64,000 nt of DNA from Demequina sp. (lineage in GTDB: Bacteria; Actinomycetota; Actinomycetes; Actinomycetales; Demequinaceae), in the NCBI RefSeq assembly GCF_016278775.1, contig NZ_JADQBF010000013.1, positions 62,001-126,000 of the forward strand. The letters run 5' to 3'. Shown one piece after another: positions 26,119 through 36,717 of this stretch (positions within the stretch are counted from its first letter, which is position 1; every line of letters starts with the position of its first letter). The notes under the pieces were generated by a model. That model had not been told where the DNA came from. It did not search any database and saw only the letters and a list, made by a program, of their open reading frames with translations. The position numbers and the translations under genes are program-made.

Positions 26119-27597
26119 TTAGCGCCGACCGCGCTTCTCCCGTACCCGCACTGAGATGTGAATCGGAGTGCCCTCGAAGTCGAAGGTCTCACGTAGCCTG
26201 CGCTCGATGTAGCGCCGGTACTGGGGGTCAAGGAACCCGGAGGTGAAGAGCACGAACGTGGGTGGGCGTGTCGACGCTTGCGTCGCAAACAGGATCTTGG
26301 GCTGCTTGCCGCCCCGCACCGGGTGCGGGTGCGCGGACACCAGCTCGCCAAGGAACGTGTTGAGCTTCCCGGTAGAGATGCGGCGGTCCCAGTTGGTGAG
26401 CGCCTCGTCCATGGCCCGCTTGAGACGGTTGGTGTGCCAACCAGTCAGTGCCGACAGGTTGACGCGCGCGGCCCACGTGAGGTGGGTGAGGTCCTTCTCG
26501 AAGGACCGCTCGAACATGAAGCGTTCCTCCTCCCCCACCAGGTCCCACTTGTTGACCACCATGACGATCGCGCGCCCTGCGTCCACCACTTCCGACAGGA
26601 TCCGCAGATCCTGTTCCGTCAACGGCACGGAGCCGTCGAGCAACACCAGCGCGAGCTCCGCCCGCTGAATCGCGGCAGACGTGCGCAGCGACGCATAATA
26701 GTCAGCGCCCTGACTCAGGTGAACCCGGCGCCGTATGCCCGCCGTATCGATGAACGTGAACAGCTCTCCGTCCACCTCAATCAGCTCGTCTACTGGGTCG
26801 CGAGTCGTGCCTGCCAGCTCGTTGACCACCGCCCGCTCCGAATCGGCGAGCTTGTTGAGTAGCGAAGACTTGCCGACGTTGGGGCGTCCCACCAACGCGA
26901 TCCGGCGCGGCGAGCCCTCGTCGTCGACCATGCGGGCCTCGGTCGGGAGCGCCCCGACCGCAACGTCCAGCAGGTCCCCCACTCCCCTGCCGTGCAGGGC
27001 GGACACGGGGTACGGCTCCCCCAGTCCAAGGTTCCACAGTGCGGCGGCCTCGAGTTCGCCTTGGGGTCCGTCCACCTTGTTGGCCACGAGCACCACAGGC
27101 TTCTTGGTCTTACGCAGCAACTTGACGACCTTCTCGTCCGTCGCGGTGGGCCCCACCGTCGCGTCGACCACAAACAACATGGCGTCCGCGAGTTCCATCG
27201 CCGCCTCTGCCGATTGCGCCACCGACAAGTCGATGCCGGTCACGCCGGACTCCCAGCCGCCCGTGTCCATGAGCAGAAAGTCGCGACCGGCCCACTCCGC
27301 CTCGTACGTCACGCGGTCACGCGTCACCCCTGGCGTGTCCTCGACCACGGCAAGCCGTCGCCCGATGATCCGGTTGATGAGCGTCGACTTGCCGACGTTC
27401 GGGCGGCCCACGATCGCAAGAATCGGCAGCGCCTCCCGCTGCTCGACCGGCTCGCCCTCGAGGGTGGCCAGGTCACCCTCGTCCAGCTCGTAAGCCTCCA
27501 GCCCAGCGCGAAGCGCGGCCTCGCGCACCTCGTCGAGACTCTCCTGGGGGTCGGAGGGTGCGGGGGGCGTGTAGTCGTCTTCGTAGTCGTCGGTCAT
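26119..27597 (-). CDS. der: Ribosome-associated GTPase Der (EngA), two G domains
   Basis: Two GRPNVGKS P-loops, [15 protein letters not shown] and NKWDLV. Confidence 0.97.
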   Translation of the reverse strand: MTDDYEDDYTPPAPSDPQESLDEVREAALRAGLEAYELDEGDLATLEGEPVEQREALPILAIVGRPNVGKSTLINRIIGRRLAVVEDTPGVTRDRVTYEAEWAGRDFLLMDTGGWESGVTGIDLSVAQSAEAAMELADAMLFVVDATVGPTATDEKVVKLLRKTKKPVVLVANKVDGPQGELEAAALWNLGLGEPYPVSALHGRGVGDLLDVAVGALPTEARMVDDEGSPRRIALVGRPNVGKSSLLNKLADSERAVVNELAGTTRDPVDELIEVDGELFTFIDTAGIRRRVHLSQGADYYASLRTSAAIQRAELALVLLDGSVPLTEQDLRILSEVVDAGRAIVMVVNKWDLVGEEERFMFERSFEKDLTHLTWAARVNLSALTGWHTNRLKRAMDEALTNWDRRISTGKLNTFLGELVSAHPHPVRGGKQPKILFATQASTRPPTFVLFTSGFLDPQYRRYIERRLRETFDFEGTPIHISVRVREKRGRR

Positions 27598-28253
27598 GCG
27601 CCTGCCTCCTTGGCGAGGGCCAGCACGGCGCCCACCACCTCGTCGAGCGCGAGGTGGGTCGTGTCGATCTCCACTACGCCGTCGGCAGCGGTGTGAAACT
27701 GCACCACGGTGGAGTCCTTCTGGTCGCGACCCAGCACCGATTCGCGCACCGTGGCGGGGTCTGCACCGTCGCCGGTTCGCCGCGCTATGCGCACGTCCTC
27801 GTCCGCCGTCAATAGCACCCGCACCTCGGCGTCAGGCGCGACGACCGACGTGATGTCGCGCCCTTCGACCACCACGCCCGCGCGCTCGCGCGATCCGTCA
27901 ATCAACTTGCGTTGCACGTCCCGTAGCACCGCCCTGGCGCTCAGGTTCGTCGCCACAGAAGACACCACCAGAGAGATCGTGTCGGTGTGTAGCAAGGGCG
28001 TGACGTCTTCTCCGTCGAGAATGACGTGCGGATTGTCGGGGTCCAGACGCATCTGGACGTTCATGGTCGCGACCATCGCCGTCACGTCGTCCTGATGAGA
28101 CAGGTTGACGCCCTCTCGCAGGCAATACAAGGCGCCCACCCGGTAGGTCGCTCCGGTATCCAGGTACTCCAACCCCAAGCGACGCGCCACCTCACGCGAC
28201 ACCGTCGACTTGCCGGTACCTGCGGGCCCATCAATCGCGATCACGATACTCAT
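27594..28253 (-). CDS. cmk: Cytidylate kinase
   Basis: [38 protein letters not shown] and [23 protein letters not shown]. Confidence 0.96.
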   Translation of the reverse strand: MSIVIAIDGPAGTGKSTVSREVARRLGLEYLDTGATYRVGALYCLREGVNLSHQDDVTAMVATMNVQMRLDPDNPHVILDGEDVTPLLHTDTISLVVSSVATNLSARAVLRDVQRKLIDGSRERAGVVVEGRDITSVVAPDAEVRVLLTADEDVRIARRTGDGADPATVRESVLGRDQKDSTVVQFHTAADGVVEIDTTHLALDEVVGAVLALAKEAGA

Positions 28254-29302
28254 CCGCCTGCCACCGTCCATCCACCGTCTTCAAGAGCAGCGACCAGACC
28301 GGCAGCATGCTGGGGAAGCACCCATAACGTCGTCAAACCAACGGGTTGACGAGGCGAGTGCTCGATGGACAAGTCTTCCACGTTGACGCCCACTGCCGCC
28401 GCATCGGACAGCAGCCTGACCAAGCGGCCCGGTTCGTCTGGCACGATGACGGTGACGGCCTCCCACTCCCGCTTGGCTCCGCCGTGCTTGCCGGGAATGC
28501 GCGCCACCTCCTGACGGCCCTTGTCGATCAGCCTGGTCATCGCCGCGCCAATGTCCTCTGAGGAGCGCACCTCGTCGAGTTCTTCCACGATGTGGTCGAT
28601 GGTCTCGACGAGCGCAGTCCGGTTGAGTCGGGCGATGTCCGCCCACATCTGGGGGTGAGACGCCGCAATGCGGGTGACGTCTCGCAGTCCTTGACCGGCG
28701 AGAGCAACATCGTCCACGCCGAGCGGCGCCAAGGCCGCGGCAACGGCCGACGCGGCGGCTTGGGGGGCGTGCGACACCCTCGCCACGGCGCGGTCGTGGG
28801 CGCGTGCGTCCATCTCGATGACGTCGCATTGCAGGGCGTCGGCGACTTGCATCACCAATGCCACCGCCGCCGCGCTCGCCTGCCCCGCACACAGCACCCA
28901 GGGGCGGGCCCTGAACAGGTCGCCTTGCGCCGCCATGGCGCCAGAGACCTCACGGCCGGCCATCGGATGCGAGCCGACATAGCGGTGTGCTTGGCCAGTA
29001 CGTTCGGCCACCTCGGCAATCGGCGCCTTCACGCTCGCAACATCCACCACCACCGCATGCGGCCACGTGTTGAGGGCGTCCACCACCACCTCGGCTGTCA
29101 CACCCGGCGGCGTCGCCACGATCACCAAGTCGGGATGTTCGCGGCCTCTCGCGCCGCCAGCGCCGATGCTCCTCGCCAAGAGTTGGGTCTCTTCGTCCGC
29201 ATCGGCAATGGTGACGCGCCAACCCTCGGTGGTCAGGCCGATGCCTATCGACGCACCAATGAGGCCCGCGCCGATGATGTGGGTGGTGGGTGTTGTCGCC
29301 AT
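28250..29302 (-). CDS. tyrA: Prephenate dehydrogenase
   Basis: HIIGAGLIGASIGIGL, VDVASVKAPI, YVGSHPMAGREVSGA and a C-terminal ACT-like segment. Confidence 0.93.
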   Translation of the reverse strand: MATTPTTHIIGAGLIGASIGIGLTTEGWRVTIADADEETQLLARSIGAGGARGREHPDLVIVATPPGVTAEVVVDALNTWPHAVVVDVASVKAPIAEVAERTGQAHRYVGSHPMAGREVSGAMAAQGDLFRARPWVLCAGQASAAAVALVMQVADALQCDVIEMDARAHDRAVARVSHAPQAAASAVAAALAPLGVDDVALAGQGLRDVTRIAASHPQMWADIARLNRTALVETIDHIVEELDEVRSSEDIGAAMTRLIDKGRQEVARIPGKHGGAKREWEAVTVIVPDEPGRLVRLLSDAAAVGVNVEDLSIEHSPRQPVGLTTLWVLPQHAAGLVAALEDGGWTVAGG

Positions 29303-29664
29303 TACTGGGCGAGATCCCGGCGCAACGACACGGCCTCGTGAAGGTACACGTGGGACACCGTGTCTCGCGGCCGGTCCATCTCGGCATGCACCATGACGCG
29401 CACCACCATGGGCAAGGCTCCTGGCACCGCCATCTCTTGAGCGCACATCAGCGGCACCGCCCCGAACCCGAGCGTGCGCGCGGCCGCCGCAGGGAAATCG
29501 CTGACGATGTCGCGGGTGCACGTGAAGAACACAGAGATGACGTCGCGCGTGTCCAGTTCGTTCTCGCGAAGTATCCCCTCGACGAGTTCGCGCGTGCGCT
29601 CGTGCAGGTGCTCCCGCTCATCGCGTTCGAGCGTTGTTGCGCCCCTAATCGCCCGTACAGCCAT
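29302..29664 (-). CDS. aroH: Chorismate mutase, AroH type
   Basis: AVRAIRGATTLERDERE..., VISVFFTCTRDIVSDFPAAAAR and VPLMCAQEMAVPGALP match the AroH (B. subtilis type) family. Confidence 0.93.
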   Translation of the reverse strand: MAVRAIRGATTLERDEREHLHERTRELVEGILRENELDTRDVISVFFTCTRDIVSDFPAAAARTLGFGAVPLMCAQEMAVPGALPMVVRVMVHAEMDRPRDTVSHVYLHEAVSLRRDLAQ

Positions 29665-29714
29665 GCGGACATGCTACCGGCCCGTCGGGCCGCGGCGCTT
29701 CGCGGAGGAGCGCG

Positions 29715-30464
29715 CTACAGGCCCGCCTCCTGCTGCAGCAATCCCACCTCGTTGTTGTTCAGGCGCCGCTGCTCGCCTGCCTGAAGAGTGCCGAGGCCGA
29801 TGGGGCCGAACTTGGTGCGCACCAGATCGATGACGGGGTGTCCCACGGCGTCGAACATGCGGCGCACGATCCGGTTGCGGCCCTCGTGCATGACCACCTC
29901 CACGAGCGAGTGGTCGTCGGTCGCGTCGAGTATCCGGCACTCGGTTGCACGCACGGGCCCGTCGTCCAACTCGAGCCCCTGGCGAAGCGTAGTGGCGATG
30001 CCCTTGTTGACCCGACCCTTGACCTTGGCGACGTACACCTTGTTGACGCCGTAGGTGGGGTGGGCGAGCTTGTTGGCCAAGTCGCCGTCGTTGGTGAGAA
30101 GGAGTACGCCTGTGGTGTCGGCGTCGAGCCTTCCCACATGGAACAGTCGCTCCTCGTAGTCCGTGACGTATTGTCCCAGCGAGGGCCTTCCGTCTGGGTC
30201 GCTCATGGTGCTGACGACGCCCTTGGGCTTGTTGAGCACCACCGTGATGAGGCGGGCGTCCACCGAGACCCGCTTGCCCTCCACCTTGATCACGCACTCG
30301 TCGGGATCGATGCGCACGCCGAGCTGGTCAACCACCTCACCGTTGACCATGACCTTTCCCGCCTCGATGAGGTCTTCGCACTTGCGGCGCGATCCCACTC
30401 CCGCTTGCGCGAGCACCTTCTGGAGCCGCACGCCCTCAGGGCGGTAGATCTCAAGGTCACCCAT
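29715..30464 (-). CDS. Pseudouridine synthase (RluB/RsuA family)
   Basis: S4 domain (VRLQKVLAQAGVGSRRKCEDLIEAG), GRLDADTTGVLLLTNDGDLANKL and EGRNRIVRRMFDAVGHPV. Confidence 0.95.
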   Translation of the reverse strand: MGDLEIYRPEGVRLQKVLAQAGVGSRRKCEDLIEAGKVMVNGEVVDQLGVRIDPDECVIKVEGKRVSVDARLITVVLNKPKGVVSTMSDPDGRPSLGQYVTDYEERLFHVGRLDADTTGVLLLTNDGDLANKLAHPTYGVNKVYVAKVKGRVNKGIATTLRQGLELDDGPVRATECRILDATDDHSLVEVVMHEGRNRIVRRMFDAVGHPVIDLVRTKFGPIGLGTLQAGEQRRLNNNEVGLLQQEAGL

Positions 30465-31003
30465 CAGTTCGCCTCATCCACGTCGTCGAGGTCGGGAAGG
30501 TACGGCGCCAGTGCCGGCAAGTCATCCAGCGAACTGAGGCCTATCCGCTCAAGGAACTCGGTAGTGGTGCCGTACTGCACGGCTCCGCCCACCTCGCCCA
30601 CTTCCGTCACGAGGCCGCGCGCAAGCAGAGTCTTCATCACTGAATCCACGTTAACCCCACGGATCTGCGACACCTGACCACGCGTGGCTGGCTGACGGTA
30701 GGCGACCACGGCCAGAGTCTCCAAAGCCGCCTGCGACAGCCGCGCCGACCGGCCCTCGACCACGAAGGCTCCCGCGGCATCGGCGAAGAGCGGCGAGGAG
30801 TAGATTCGCCAGCCTCCGCCCACGTTGCGCAACTCGAAGCCTCTGGGGTTGTCAGGATCCGCGTACTCATCCCTGAGCGCGTGCAAGGCATCGAGCACCT
30901 GCGGCTCCGGGACGTCAAGCGCTGTGGCGAGGTCGACAGGCGTGGCGGGCTCGTCGATCACCATCAGAATTGCCTCGAGGGCCGGGCGCACCTGAACGCT
31001 CAT
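30464..31003 (-). CDS. scpB: SMC-Scp complex subunit ScpB
   Basis: ALEAILMVIDEPATPVDLA, LSQAALETLAVVAYRQPATRGQVSQIRGVNVDSVMKTLLARGLV. Confidence 0.95.
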   Translation of the reverse strand: MSVQVRPALEAILMVIDEPATPVDLATALDVPEPQVLDALHALRDEYADPDNPRGFELRNVGGGWRIYSSPLFADAAGAFVVEGRSARLSQAALETLAVVAYRQPATRGQVSQIRGVNVDSVMKTLLARGLVTEVGEVGGAVQYGTTTEFLERIGLSSLDDLPALAPYLPDLDDVDEAN

Positions 31004-31815
31004 GGGGCCATCTCCTCCTCGACACCGTCGAACTCGCCGCTTACCTGAACATCATCGCGAGCACCCGTCCAGCGCACGGTGAGCTCGCCGAGCGAGCGTA
31101 CCTGTTCGAAGGCGACCGCCGATTCACGGAACAGTTCCAGGAGCGCGAGGAACCGCGCCACGACCATGCCGACGTGGTCGGCGTCCGCCACGAGCGAGCG
31201 AAAAGTCATGGCGCCCGCCCGCTGAAGCCTGCTCGAAATCAGGGCCGCCTGCTCACGCACGCTGACCTTGGGGTTGTGCAGGTGGGTCAGGGAGACGCCC
31301 AGATCCTGAGGCTTAGGCTGCAGGGCGTGAGCCGCCAACCGTGCGAGGTCGTCCGGAGTGGCTCGCCACACCAACTCGGGTAGCAGCATCGCGAAGTGCG
31401 GCTCAAGCGACACATCCCGCGGCATCCTGCGCGGCGCGTCCATGAGTTTCTCTATGGCGCCAGCGACTTGCTTGAACGCGCGATACTGGAGCAGACGCGC
31501 GAACAGCAGGTCGCGAGCCTCGAGCAGGGCCAGGTCCTCGGCGTCGTCCACCTCTCCTTGCGGCAGCAGTCGCGCGGCCTTGAGGTCGAGCAACGTCGCG
31601 GCCACCACCAGGAACTCTGAAGCTTGCGACAGGTCCCAATCGCCCTCGCGCGCACGCACCGCCATCAGGAACTCGTCAGTCACGATTGCCAGCGCCACGT
31701 CTGTGATCTCCATCTCGTGCTTGGAGATCAGGCTCAAGAGCAGGTCGAACGGACCTTCAAAGTTGGGCAGATGCACCTCGAAGGCGCTGCGTGCCCCTTG
31801 TGCGGCGGCAGTCAC
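31000..31815 (-). CDS. scpA: Segregation and condensation protein ScpA
   Basis: FEVHLPNFEGPFDLLLSLISKHEMEITDVALAIVTDEFL and a C-terminal winged-helix-like segment. Confidence 0.95.
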   Translation of the reverse strand: MTAAAQGARSAFEVHLPNFEGPFDLLLSLISKHEMEITDVALAIVTDEFLMAVRAREGDWDLSQASEFLVVAATLLDLKAARLLPQGEVDDAEDLALLEARDLLFARLLQYRAFKQVAGAIEKLMDAPRRMPRDVSLEPHFAMLLPELVWRATPDDLARLAAHALQPKPQDLGVSLTHLHNPKVSVREQAALISSRLQRAGAMTFRSLVADADHVGMVVARFLALLELFRESAVAFEQVRSLGELTVRWTGARDDVQVSGEFDGVEEEMAP

Positions 31816-31816
31816 T

Positions 31817-32641
31817 TCAGGCCGCGACCCCGCGCGTCACCAGTTCGCGGGCAAGCTGACGGTAAGACTCGGCCCCCGCGTGCTTGGGCGCAAAGGTGAG
31901 GATCGACTCGGATGCCACGGATGAATCAGGGAACTTCACAGTGCGGCCGATCATGGTCTCCGTGACGCGGTCCCCGAAGGCGTCGCGCACGCGGTCCACC
32001 ACTTCTTGGGCGTGAAGCGTGCGGGGGTCGTACATCGTGGGCACGATAGCGTCCATCGTGAGCTTCGGGTTGAGGCGGTCCTGCACCTTGCTCACGGTGT
32101 CCACCAACAGAGCCACCCCGCGCAGGGCAAAATACTCGCAGGCAAGCGGGATCACGACCCCGTGCGCGGCCACCAAGGCGTTCACTGTCAAGAGCCCGAG
32201 CGAAGGCTGACAGTCGATCAGGATGAGGTCGTAGTCATCTTCGACTGGTCGCAGAGCGCGCGCCAAGGCGCTCTCTCGCGCAACCTCGCCCACGAGTTGC
32301 ACCTCTGCGGCGGACAGGTCGATGTTGGCTGGGAGGACGTCGAGCCGGTCAATGCCACTCGGAACGATGACACTGGAGGTGTCCCGCCTAGGGCCCATGA
32401 GGAGGTCGTAGACGGTCGTGTCCAGCTCGTGGGAGTTCACGCCGAGACCCGCAGACGCGGCGCCTTGGGGGTCGAAATCGACCAACAGCACCTTTCGGCC
32501 GTACTCAGCGAAAGCGGCCGCAAGGTTCACCGACGTGGTGGTCTTGCCGACGCCGCCCTTTTGGTTACACAACGCCACGATCCTGGCCGGACCTGTGCCG
32601 TCGAGAGCGGGGGGGTCTGGGAACTCGGTCACGTCGCTCAC
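31817..32641 (-). CDS. ParA/Soj-family ATPase
   Basis: RIVALCNQKGGVGKTTTSVNLAAAFAEYGRKVLLVDFDPQGAASAGLG deviant Walker A. GTG start inferred at 32641 (32632 also possible). Confidence 0.94.
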   Translation of the reverse strand: MSDVTEFPDPPALDGTGPARIVALCNQKGGVGKTTTSVNLAAAFAEYGRKVLLVDFDPQGAASAGLGVNSHELDTTVYDLLMGPRRDTSSVIVPSGIDRLDVLPANIDLSAAEVQLVGEVARESALARALRPVEDDYDLILIDCQPSLGLLTVNALVAAHGVVIPLACEYFALRGVALLVDTVSKVQDRLNPKLTMDAIVPTMYDPRTLHAQEVVDRVRDAFGDRVTETMIGRTVKFPDSSVASESILTFAPKHAGAESYRQLARELVTRGVAA

Positions 32642-32642
32642 C

Positions 32643-33596
32643 TTACTCTGGGCGCGGGGTGGCGCTACCGCGGGCACGCGGGTGCGCGCTCTGGTAGACG
32701 TCGCGCAGGGCGTCCCGCGTGACGAGCGTGTAGACCTGGGTCGTGGTCACAGAGGCGTGACCGAGCAACTCCTGCACCACCCTGATGTCGGCGCCCCCTC
32801 GCAGCAGGTGGGTCGCGAAGGAGTGTCGCAAGGTGTGAGGGGACACGTTCTCCATGCCCGCTCGCGCTGCCGCAGCCTTGATGATGGTCCAACCGCTTTG
32901 GCGACTCAATCTGCCTCCGCGCGTGTTGAGAAACAGCGCTGGCGTCCCTTTGCCCGACGAGGCCAGCGCGGGCCGCGCCCTCACCATGTAGGCGTTCACG
33001 GCGTCGGCCGCGAAGTGCCCCATCGGCACAATCCGCTCCTTGCGCCCCTTCCCTCGCAGCAAGACCGCCTCCGCTCCCGGCTCGAGCGAGACGTCATCGA
33101 CGTCCAGACCAATGGCCTCTGACACCCGCGCGCCTGAGGCGTACAAGACCTCAAGCAGCGCCTTGTCCCTGAGCGGTCCCAGTCCCTCCCCCGTTGCCGC
33201 GGCCTCCAGCAGGCCCTCCACGGCCTCGGTGCTGAGCGCCTTGGGGAGTCGCGCGGGAGTCGTGCGCGGCTTCACGTCGATCGCGGCATCGTCAATGGTC
33301 CAGCCCTCTGCCACGGCAAAGCGGTGCCAGCCGCGCACGGCGACCACGGTGCGCGCGGCCGACGCTGGGGCAAGCGCCGAACGCCCGTCGCCCCCCGAAG
33401 AGACCGCCTGGGCGAAGTCCGAGACGTGCGCGGGGCGAGCGTCGGCGACCGAGGCCACATCCCGCGCCACCAGGTACTCAACGTAGCGGCCAAGGTCGCG
33501 GCGATACGCGGCGACCGTATTGCGCGACAAGCCCCGCTCTACCGTGACGTGAGCGAGATAGGTGGCGAGCTCGCGCTCGAGCCCTAGCCCCGCCAC
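32643..33596 (-). CDS. xerD: Site-specific tyrosine recombinase XerD
   Basis: [79 protein letters not shown]. Confidence 0.95.
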   Translation of the reverse strand: MAGLGLERELATYLAHVTVERGLSRNTVAAYRRDLGRYVEYLVARDVASVADARPAHVSDFAQAVSSGGDGRSALAPASAARTVVAVRGWHRFAVAEGWTIDDAAIDVKPRTTPARLPKALSTEAVEGLLEAAATGEGLGPLRDKALLEVLYASGARVSEAIGLDVDDVSLEPGAEAVLLRGKGRKERIVPMGHFAADAVNAYMVRARPALASSGKGTPALFLNTRGGRLSRQSGWTIIKAAAARAGMENVSPHTLRHSFATHLLRGGADIRVVQELLGHASVTTTQVYTLVTRDALRDVYQSAHPRARGSATPRPE

Positions 33597-34546
33597 ACCG
33601 TGAGCGAATCCGGCCAGAACGGGTCGGCCAAGACGGCACCAAAGACCACGGACAGGTACATGATCGAGTCGCGGAACAGGCGCATCGAACGCAGCTTGGA
33701 ACCGTCAATGGTCCGCTTGTAAAGCGCGACGCACCCACCCACAAACCACACGCCGAACCCGAGCGCCAACACGGCGTAGATCCACGTCATCGAGGCAAGG
33801 GGAACGAGCACAAGGGACACCACCACCATGGCGGCGGCGTACGCCACCATCTGCTTGGCCACCTTCACTGGGGTGGCGACCACGGGAAGCATCGGCACCT
33901 CCGCGTGTTCGTAGTCCTTGCGAAACTTGAGCGCTAGGGGCCAGTAGTGGGGCGGAGTCCACAGGAACACGATGAGGAACAGCACCACTGGCGTCCAGGA
34001 CAGGGACTCCGTGACAGCGGCCCAACCGATCAACACTGGCATGCAACCGGCGGCGCCTCCCCACACAATGTTTTGCGAAGTGCGACGCTTCAGCAGCATG
34101 GTGTAACCGACCGTATACAGCACGATGGCGACCACCGACAGGGCGGTTGCAAGCGGGGAACCGACCAGCCACCAGAACCACGCGGTGGAGATGGCGGCGA
34201 GCACCCAAGCAAACGTGAGCCCTGCTCGCGGCGACACCGCCCCCGTGACGAGCGGCCTGCTCTGGGTGCGTCTCATCACGGCGTCGATATCGCGATCGAG
34301 ATAGCTATTGAAGGCATTGGCCGACCCTGCGGACAGGGTGCCCCCGATCATGGTCGCCGTCATCAGCCATCCGCCTGGCCACCCATCGGCCGCAAGCACC
34401 ATCGTGGGAAGCGTGGTGACCAGCAGAAGCTCGATGATGCGCGGTTTGGTGAGAGACACGTACGCCTTGAGCACTCGCGTCGCCAGGATCACTCGACCCA
34501 CCGAGGGGGCTGGGACGTCTGTGGGCGTCGTCGAGGCTGACGGCAT
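33584..34546 (-). CDS. ctaB: Protoheme IX farnesyltransferase
   Basis: [59 protein letters not shown] and [13 protein letters not shown]. Confidence 0.95.
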   Translation of the reverse strand: MPSASTTPTDVPAPSVGRVILATRVLKAYVSLTKPRIIELLLVTTLPTMVLAADGWPGGWLMTATMIGGTLSAGSANAFNSYLDRDIDAVMRRTQSRPLVTGAVSPRAGLTFAWVLAAISTAWFWWLVGSPLATALSVVAIVLYTVGYTMLLKRRTSQNIVWGGAAGCMPVLIGWAAVTESLSWTPVVLFLIVFLWTPPHYWPLALKFRKDYEHAEVPMLPVVATPVKVAKQMVAYAAAMVVVSLVLVPLASMTWIYAVLALGFGVWFVGGCVALYKRTIDGSKLRSMRLFRDSIMYLSVVFGAVLADPFWPDSLTVWRG

Positions 34547-34656
34547 ATGTCGATTGTACGTGGGCTCCATGCCAGCAACTGCCCCCGAGCGCGCCCGGGC
34601 GACCGCGAGCGCCGGTAGGCTGGGATGGCCGCCCTACAACGCTACAAGGGAGAACC

Positions 34657-36717
34657 GTGGCCACTGGATGGACTGACCTCGACACCCGCGCGATCGACAC
34701 CCTCCGTGTCCTCGCCGCCGACGCCGTGGAGAAGGTGGGCAACGGCCACCCCGGCACGGCCATCTCGCTGGCGCCAGCCGGCTACCTGCTGTTTCAGAAC
34801 GTGATCAACCACGACCCATCTGACCCCACATGGCTTGGCCGAGACCGCTTCGTGTTGTCGTGCGGCCACTCGTCGCTCACGCTGTACCTTCAACTCTTCG
34901 CCTCCGGCTACCCCATGAGTCTCGACGACCTCAAGCAGCTGCGCACCGAGGGCTCACAGACGCCTGGCCACCCCGAGTACGGGCACACGCCTGGTGTGGA
35001 AATCACGACCGGCCCGCTCGGCTCCGGCCTGGCATCGTCCGTCGGCATGGCCATGGCCTCTCGCCGTGAGCGCGGACTGCTTGACCCAGACGCCGCGCCA
35101 GGCGAGTCGGTGTTCGACCACCACATCTACGTCATCGCCTCTGACGGCGACCTCCAAGAGGGCGTCTCCTCTGAGGCCTCTGCGCTCGCAGGCGTTCAAG
35201 AGCTCGGCAACCTGATCGTGATCTGGGACGACAACAAGATCTCCATCGAGCACGAGACGGACATCGCCTTTGGCGAGGACGTCTTGAAGCGCTACGAGGC
35301 GTACGGCTGGCACACGCAGCGCGTCGACTGGGTCACCCCCGACGGCTACGAAGAGGACACCGACGCCCTCCTTGACGCCATCGAGAACGCCAAGGCGGAG
35401 ACGGGCAAGCCGTCGATCATCGCGTTGTCGACCATCATCGGTTGGCCCTCGCCCTCGAAGCAGAACACGGGCGGGGTACACGGTTCCGCGCTGGGCGCCG
35501 AAGAGGTCGCGGGCCTCAAGAAGGTGCTTGACTTCGATCCCGAGCAGCATTTCGCTGTCGAGCCAGAGGTGCTGTCACACATGCAGTCCGTGCGCGACCG
35601 CGGCCAGGCCGCACACTCGGAGTGGAACAGTCGCTTCGCCAAGTGGCAGGCAGAGCAGCCCGAGCGCTCGGCACTTCTTGACCGCCTCGTCGCGAAGGAG
35701 CTTCCCCAGAACTGGGCAGATGCCTTGCCGACGTTCGAGGTGGGCAAGTCGGTGGCGACCCGTGCCGCTTCCGGAGAGGTGCTGACCGCCCTCGCACCCG
35801 TGCTGCCCGAACTGTGGGGCGGCTCTGCCGACCTCGCAGGCTCCAACAACACCACCATGAAGGGCGAACTGTCGTTCCTGCCCCCGCACCGCTCGGTGAA
35901 GTCGTGGGAGGGCACTTGGTACGGCCGCACGTTGCACTTCGGCATCCGCGAGTTCGGCATGGGCACCATCCTCAACGGCATCACCCTTCACGGCCTGACA
36001 CGCGCATACGGCGGCACCTTCTTGGTGTTCTCGGACTACATGCGCGGCTCGGTGCGACTGGCGGCCATCATGGGCATTCCCACCACGTTCGTGTGGACCC
36101 ACGACTCTGTGGGCCTCGGTGAAGACGGCCCCACGCATCAGCCGGTCGAGCACATCGCCACGTTGCGCGCCATCCCAGGGATTGACATCGTCCGTCCCGC
36201 AGACGCCAACGAGACGGCCTGGGCGTGGAAGCACGCCCTGGAAACCAAGGATCGCCCATGTGGGCTGATCCTGACGCGTCAGAATGTGCCTACTCTCGAA
36301 GGGACGTCCGCCAAAGGCTTCGCCAAGGGCGCCTACGTGCTTGCGGGCGCAGACGAGGACGCAGACGTGCTGCTCATCGCGACCGGATCCGAGGTCCAGG
36401 TGGCCGTTTCAGCTCGCGAAGAACTAGCGAAGGACGGTATCAAGGCGCGCGTCATCTCGATGCCGTGCCGGGAACTGTTCGAACGCCAGAGCGACAAGTA
36501 CCGCGAGTCCGTGCTGCCCAAGGCCGTCAAGGCACGAGTCTCCATCGAGGCTGGCTCGCCTCTTGGCTGGCGCGAGCTCGTGGGAGACGCCGGACGCATC
36601 GTCGGCCTCGACCACTTCGGCGAGTCAGCGCAGGGCGACAAGCTGCTCAGGAAGTACGGCTTCACCGCCGAAAACGTCGTCTCCAAGGCCAAGGAGTCCG
36701 TGGAGGCCTCTGCGTGA
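34657..36717 (+). CDS. tkt: Transketolase
   Basis: GTG start; ADAVEKVGNGHPGTAISLAPAGYLLFQ, LSCGHSSLTLYLQL, GPLGSGLASSVGMA and VWTHDSVGLGEDGPTHQPVEH. Confidence 0.97.
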   Translation: MATGWTDLDTRAIDTLRVLAADAVEKVGNGHPGTAISLAPAGYLLFQNVINHDPSDPTWLGRDRFVLSCGHSSLTLYLQLFASGYPMSLDDLKQLRTEGSQTPGHPEYGHTPGVEITTGPLGSGLASSVGMAMASRRERGLLDPDAAPGESVFDHHIYVIASDGDLQEGVSSEASALAGVQELGNLIVIWDDNKISIEHETDIAFGEDVLKRYEAYGWHTQRVDWVTPDGYEEDTDALLDAIENAKAETGKPSIIALSTIIGWPSPSKQNTGGVHGSALGAEEVAGLKKVLDFDPEQHFAVEPEVLSHMQSVRDRGQAAHSEWNSRFAKWQAEQPERSALLDRLVAKELPQNWADALPTFEVGKSVATRAASGEVLTALAPVLPELWGGSADLAGSNNTTMKGELSFLPPHRSVKSWEGTWYGRTLHFGIREFGMGTILNGITLHGLTRAYGGTFLVFSDYMRGSVRLAAIMGIPTTFVWTHDSVGLGEDGPTHQPVEHIATLRAIPGIDIVRPADANETAWAWKHALETKDRPCGLILTRQNVPTLEGTSAKGFAKGAYVLAGADEDADVLLIATGSEVQVAVSAREELAKDGIKARVISMPCRELFERQSDKYRESVLPKAVKARVSIEAGSPLGWRELVGDAGRIVGLDHFGESAQGDKLLRKYGFTAENVVSKAKESVEASA

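Noticed and set aside
31817-32641. ParA gene as part of a plasmid partition system
   Set aside because: No parB or parS repeats nearby and it lies in a conserved chromosomal block.
32643-33596. Tyrosine recombinase as a phage or island integrase
   Set aside because: Sequence looks like XerD and its neighbours (parA, scpA, scpB, rluB) are the usual housekeeping context; no att repeats seen.
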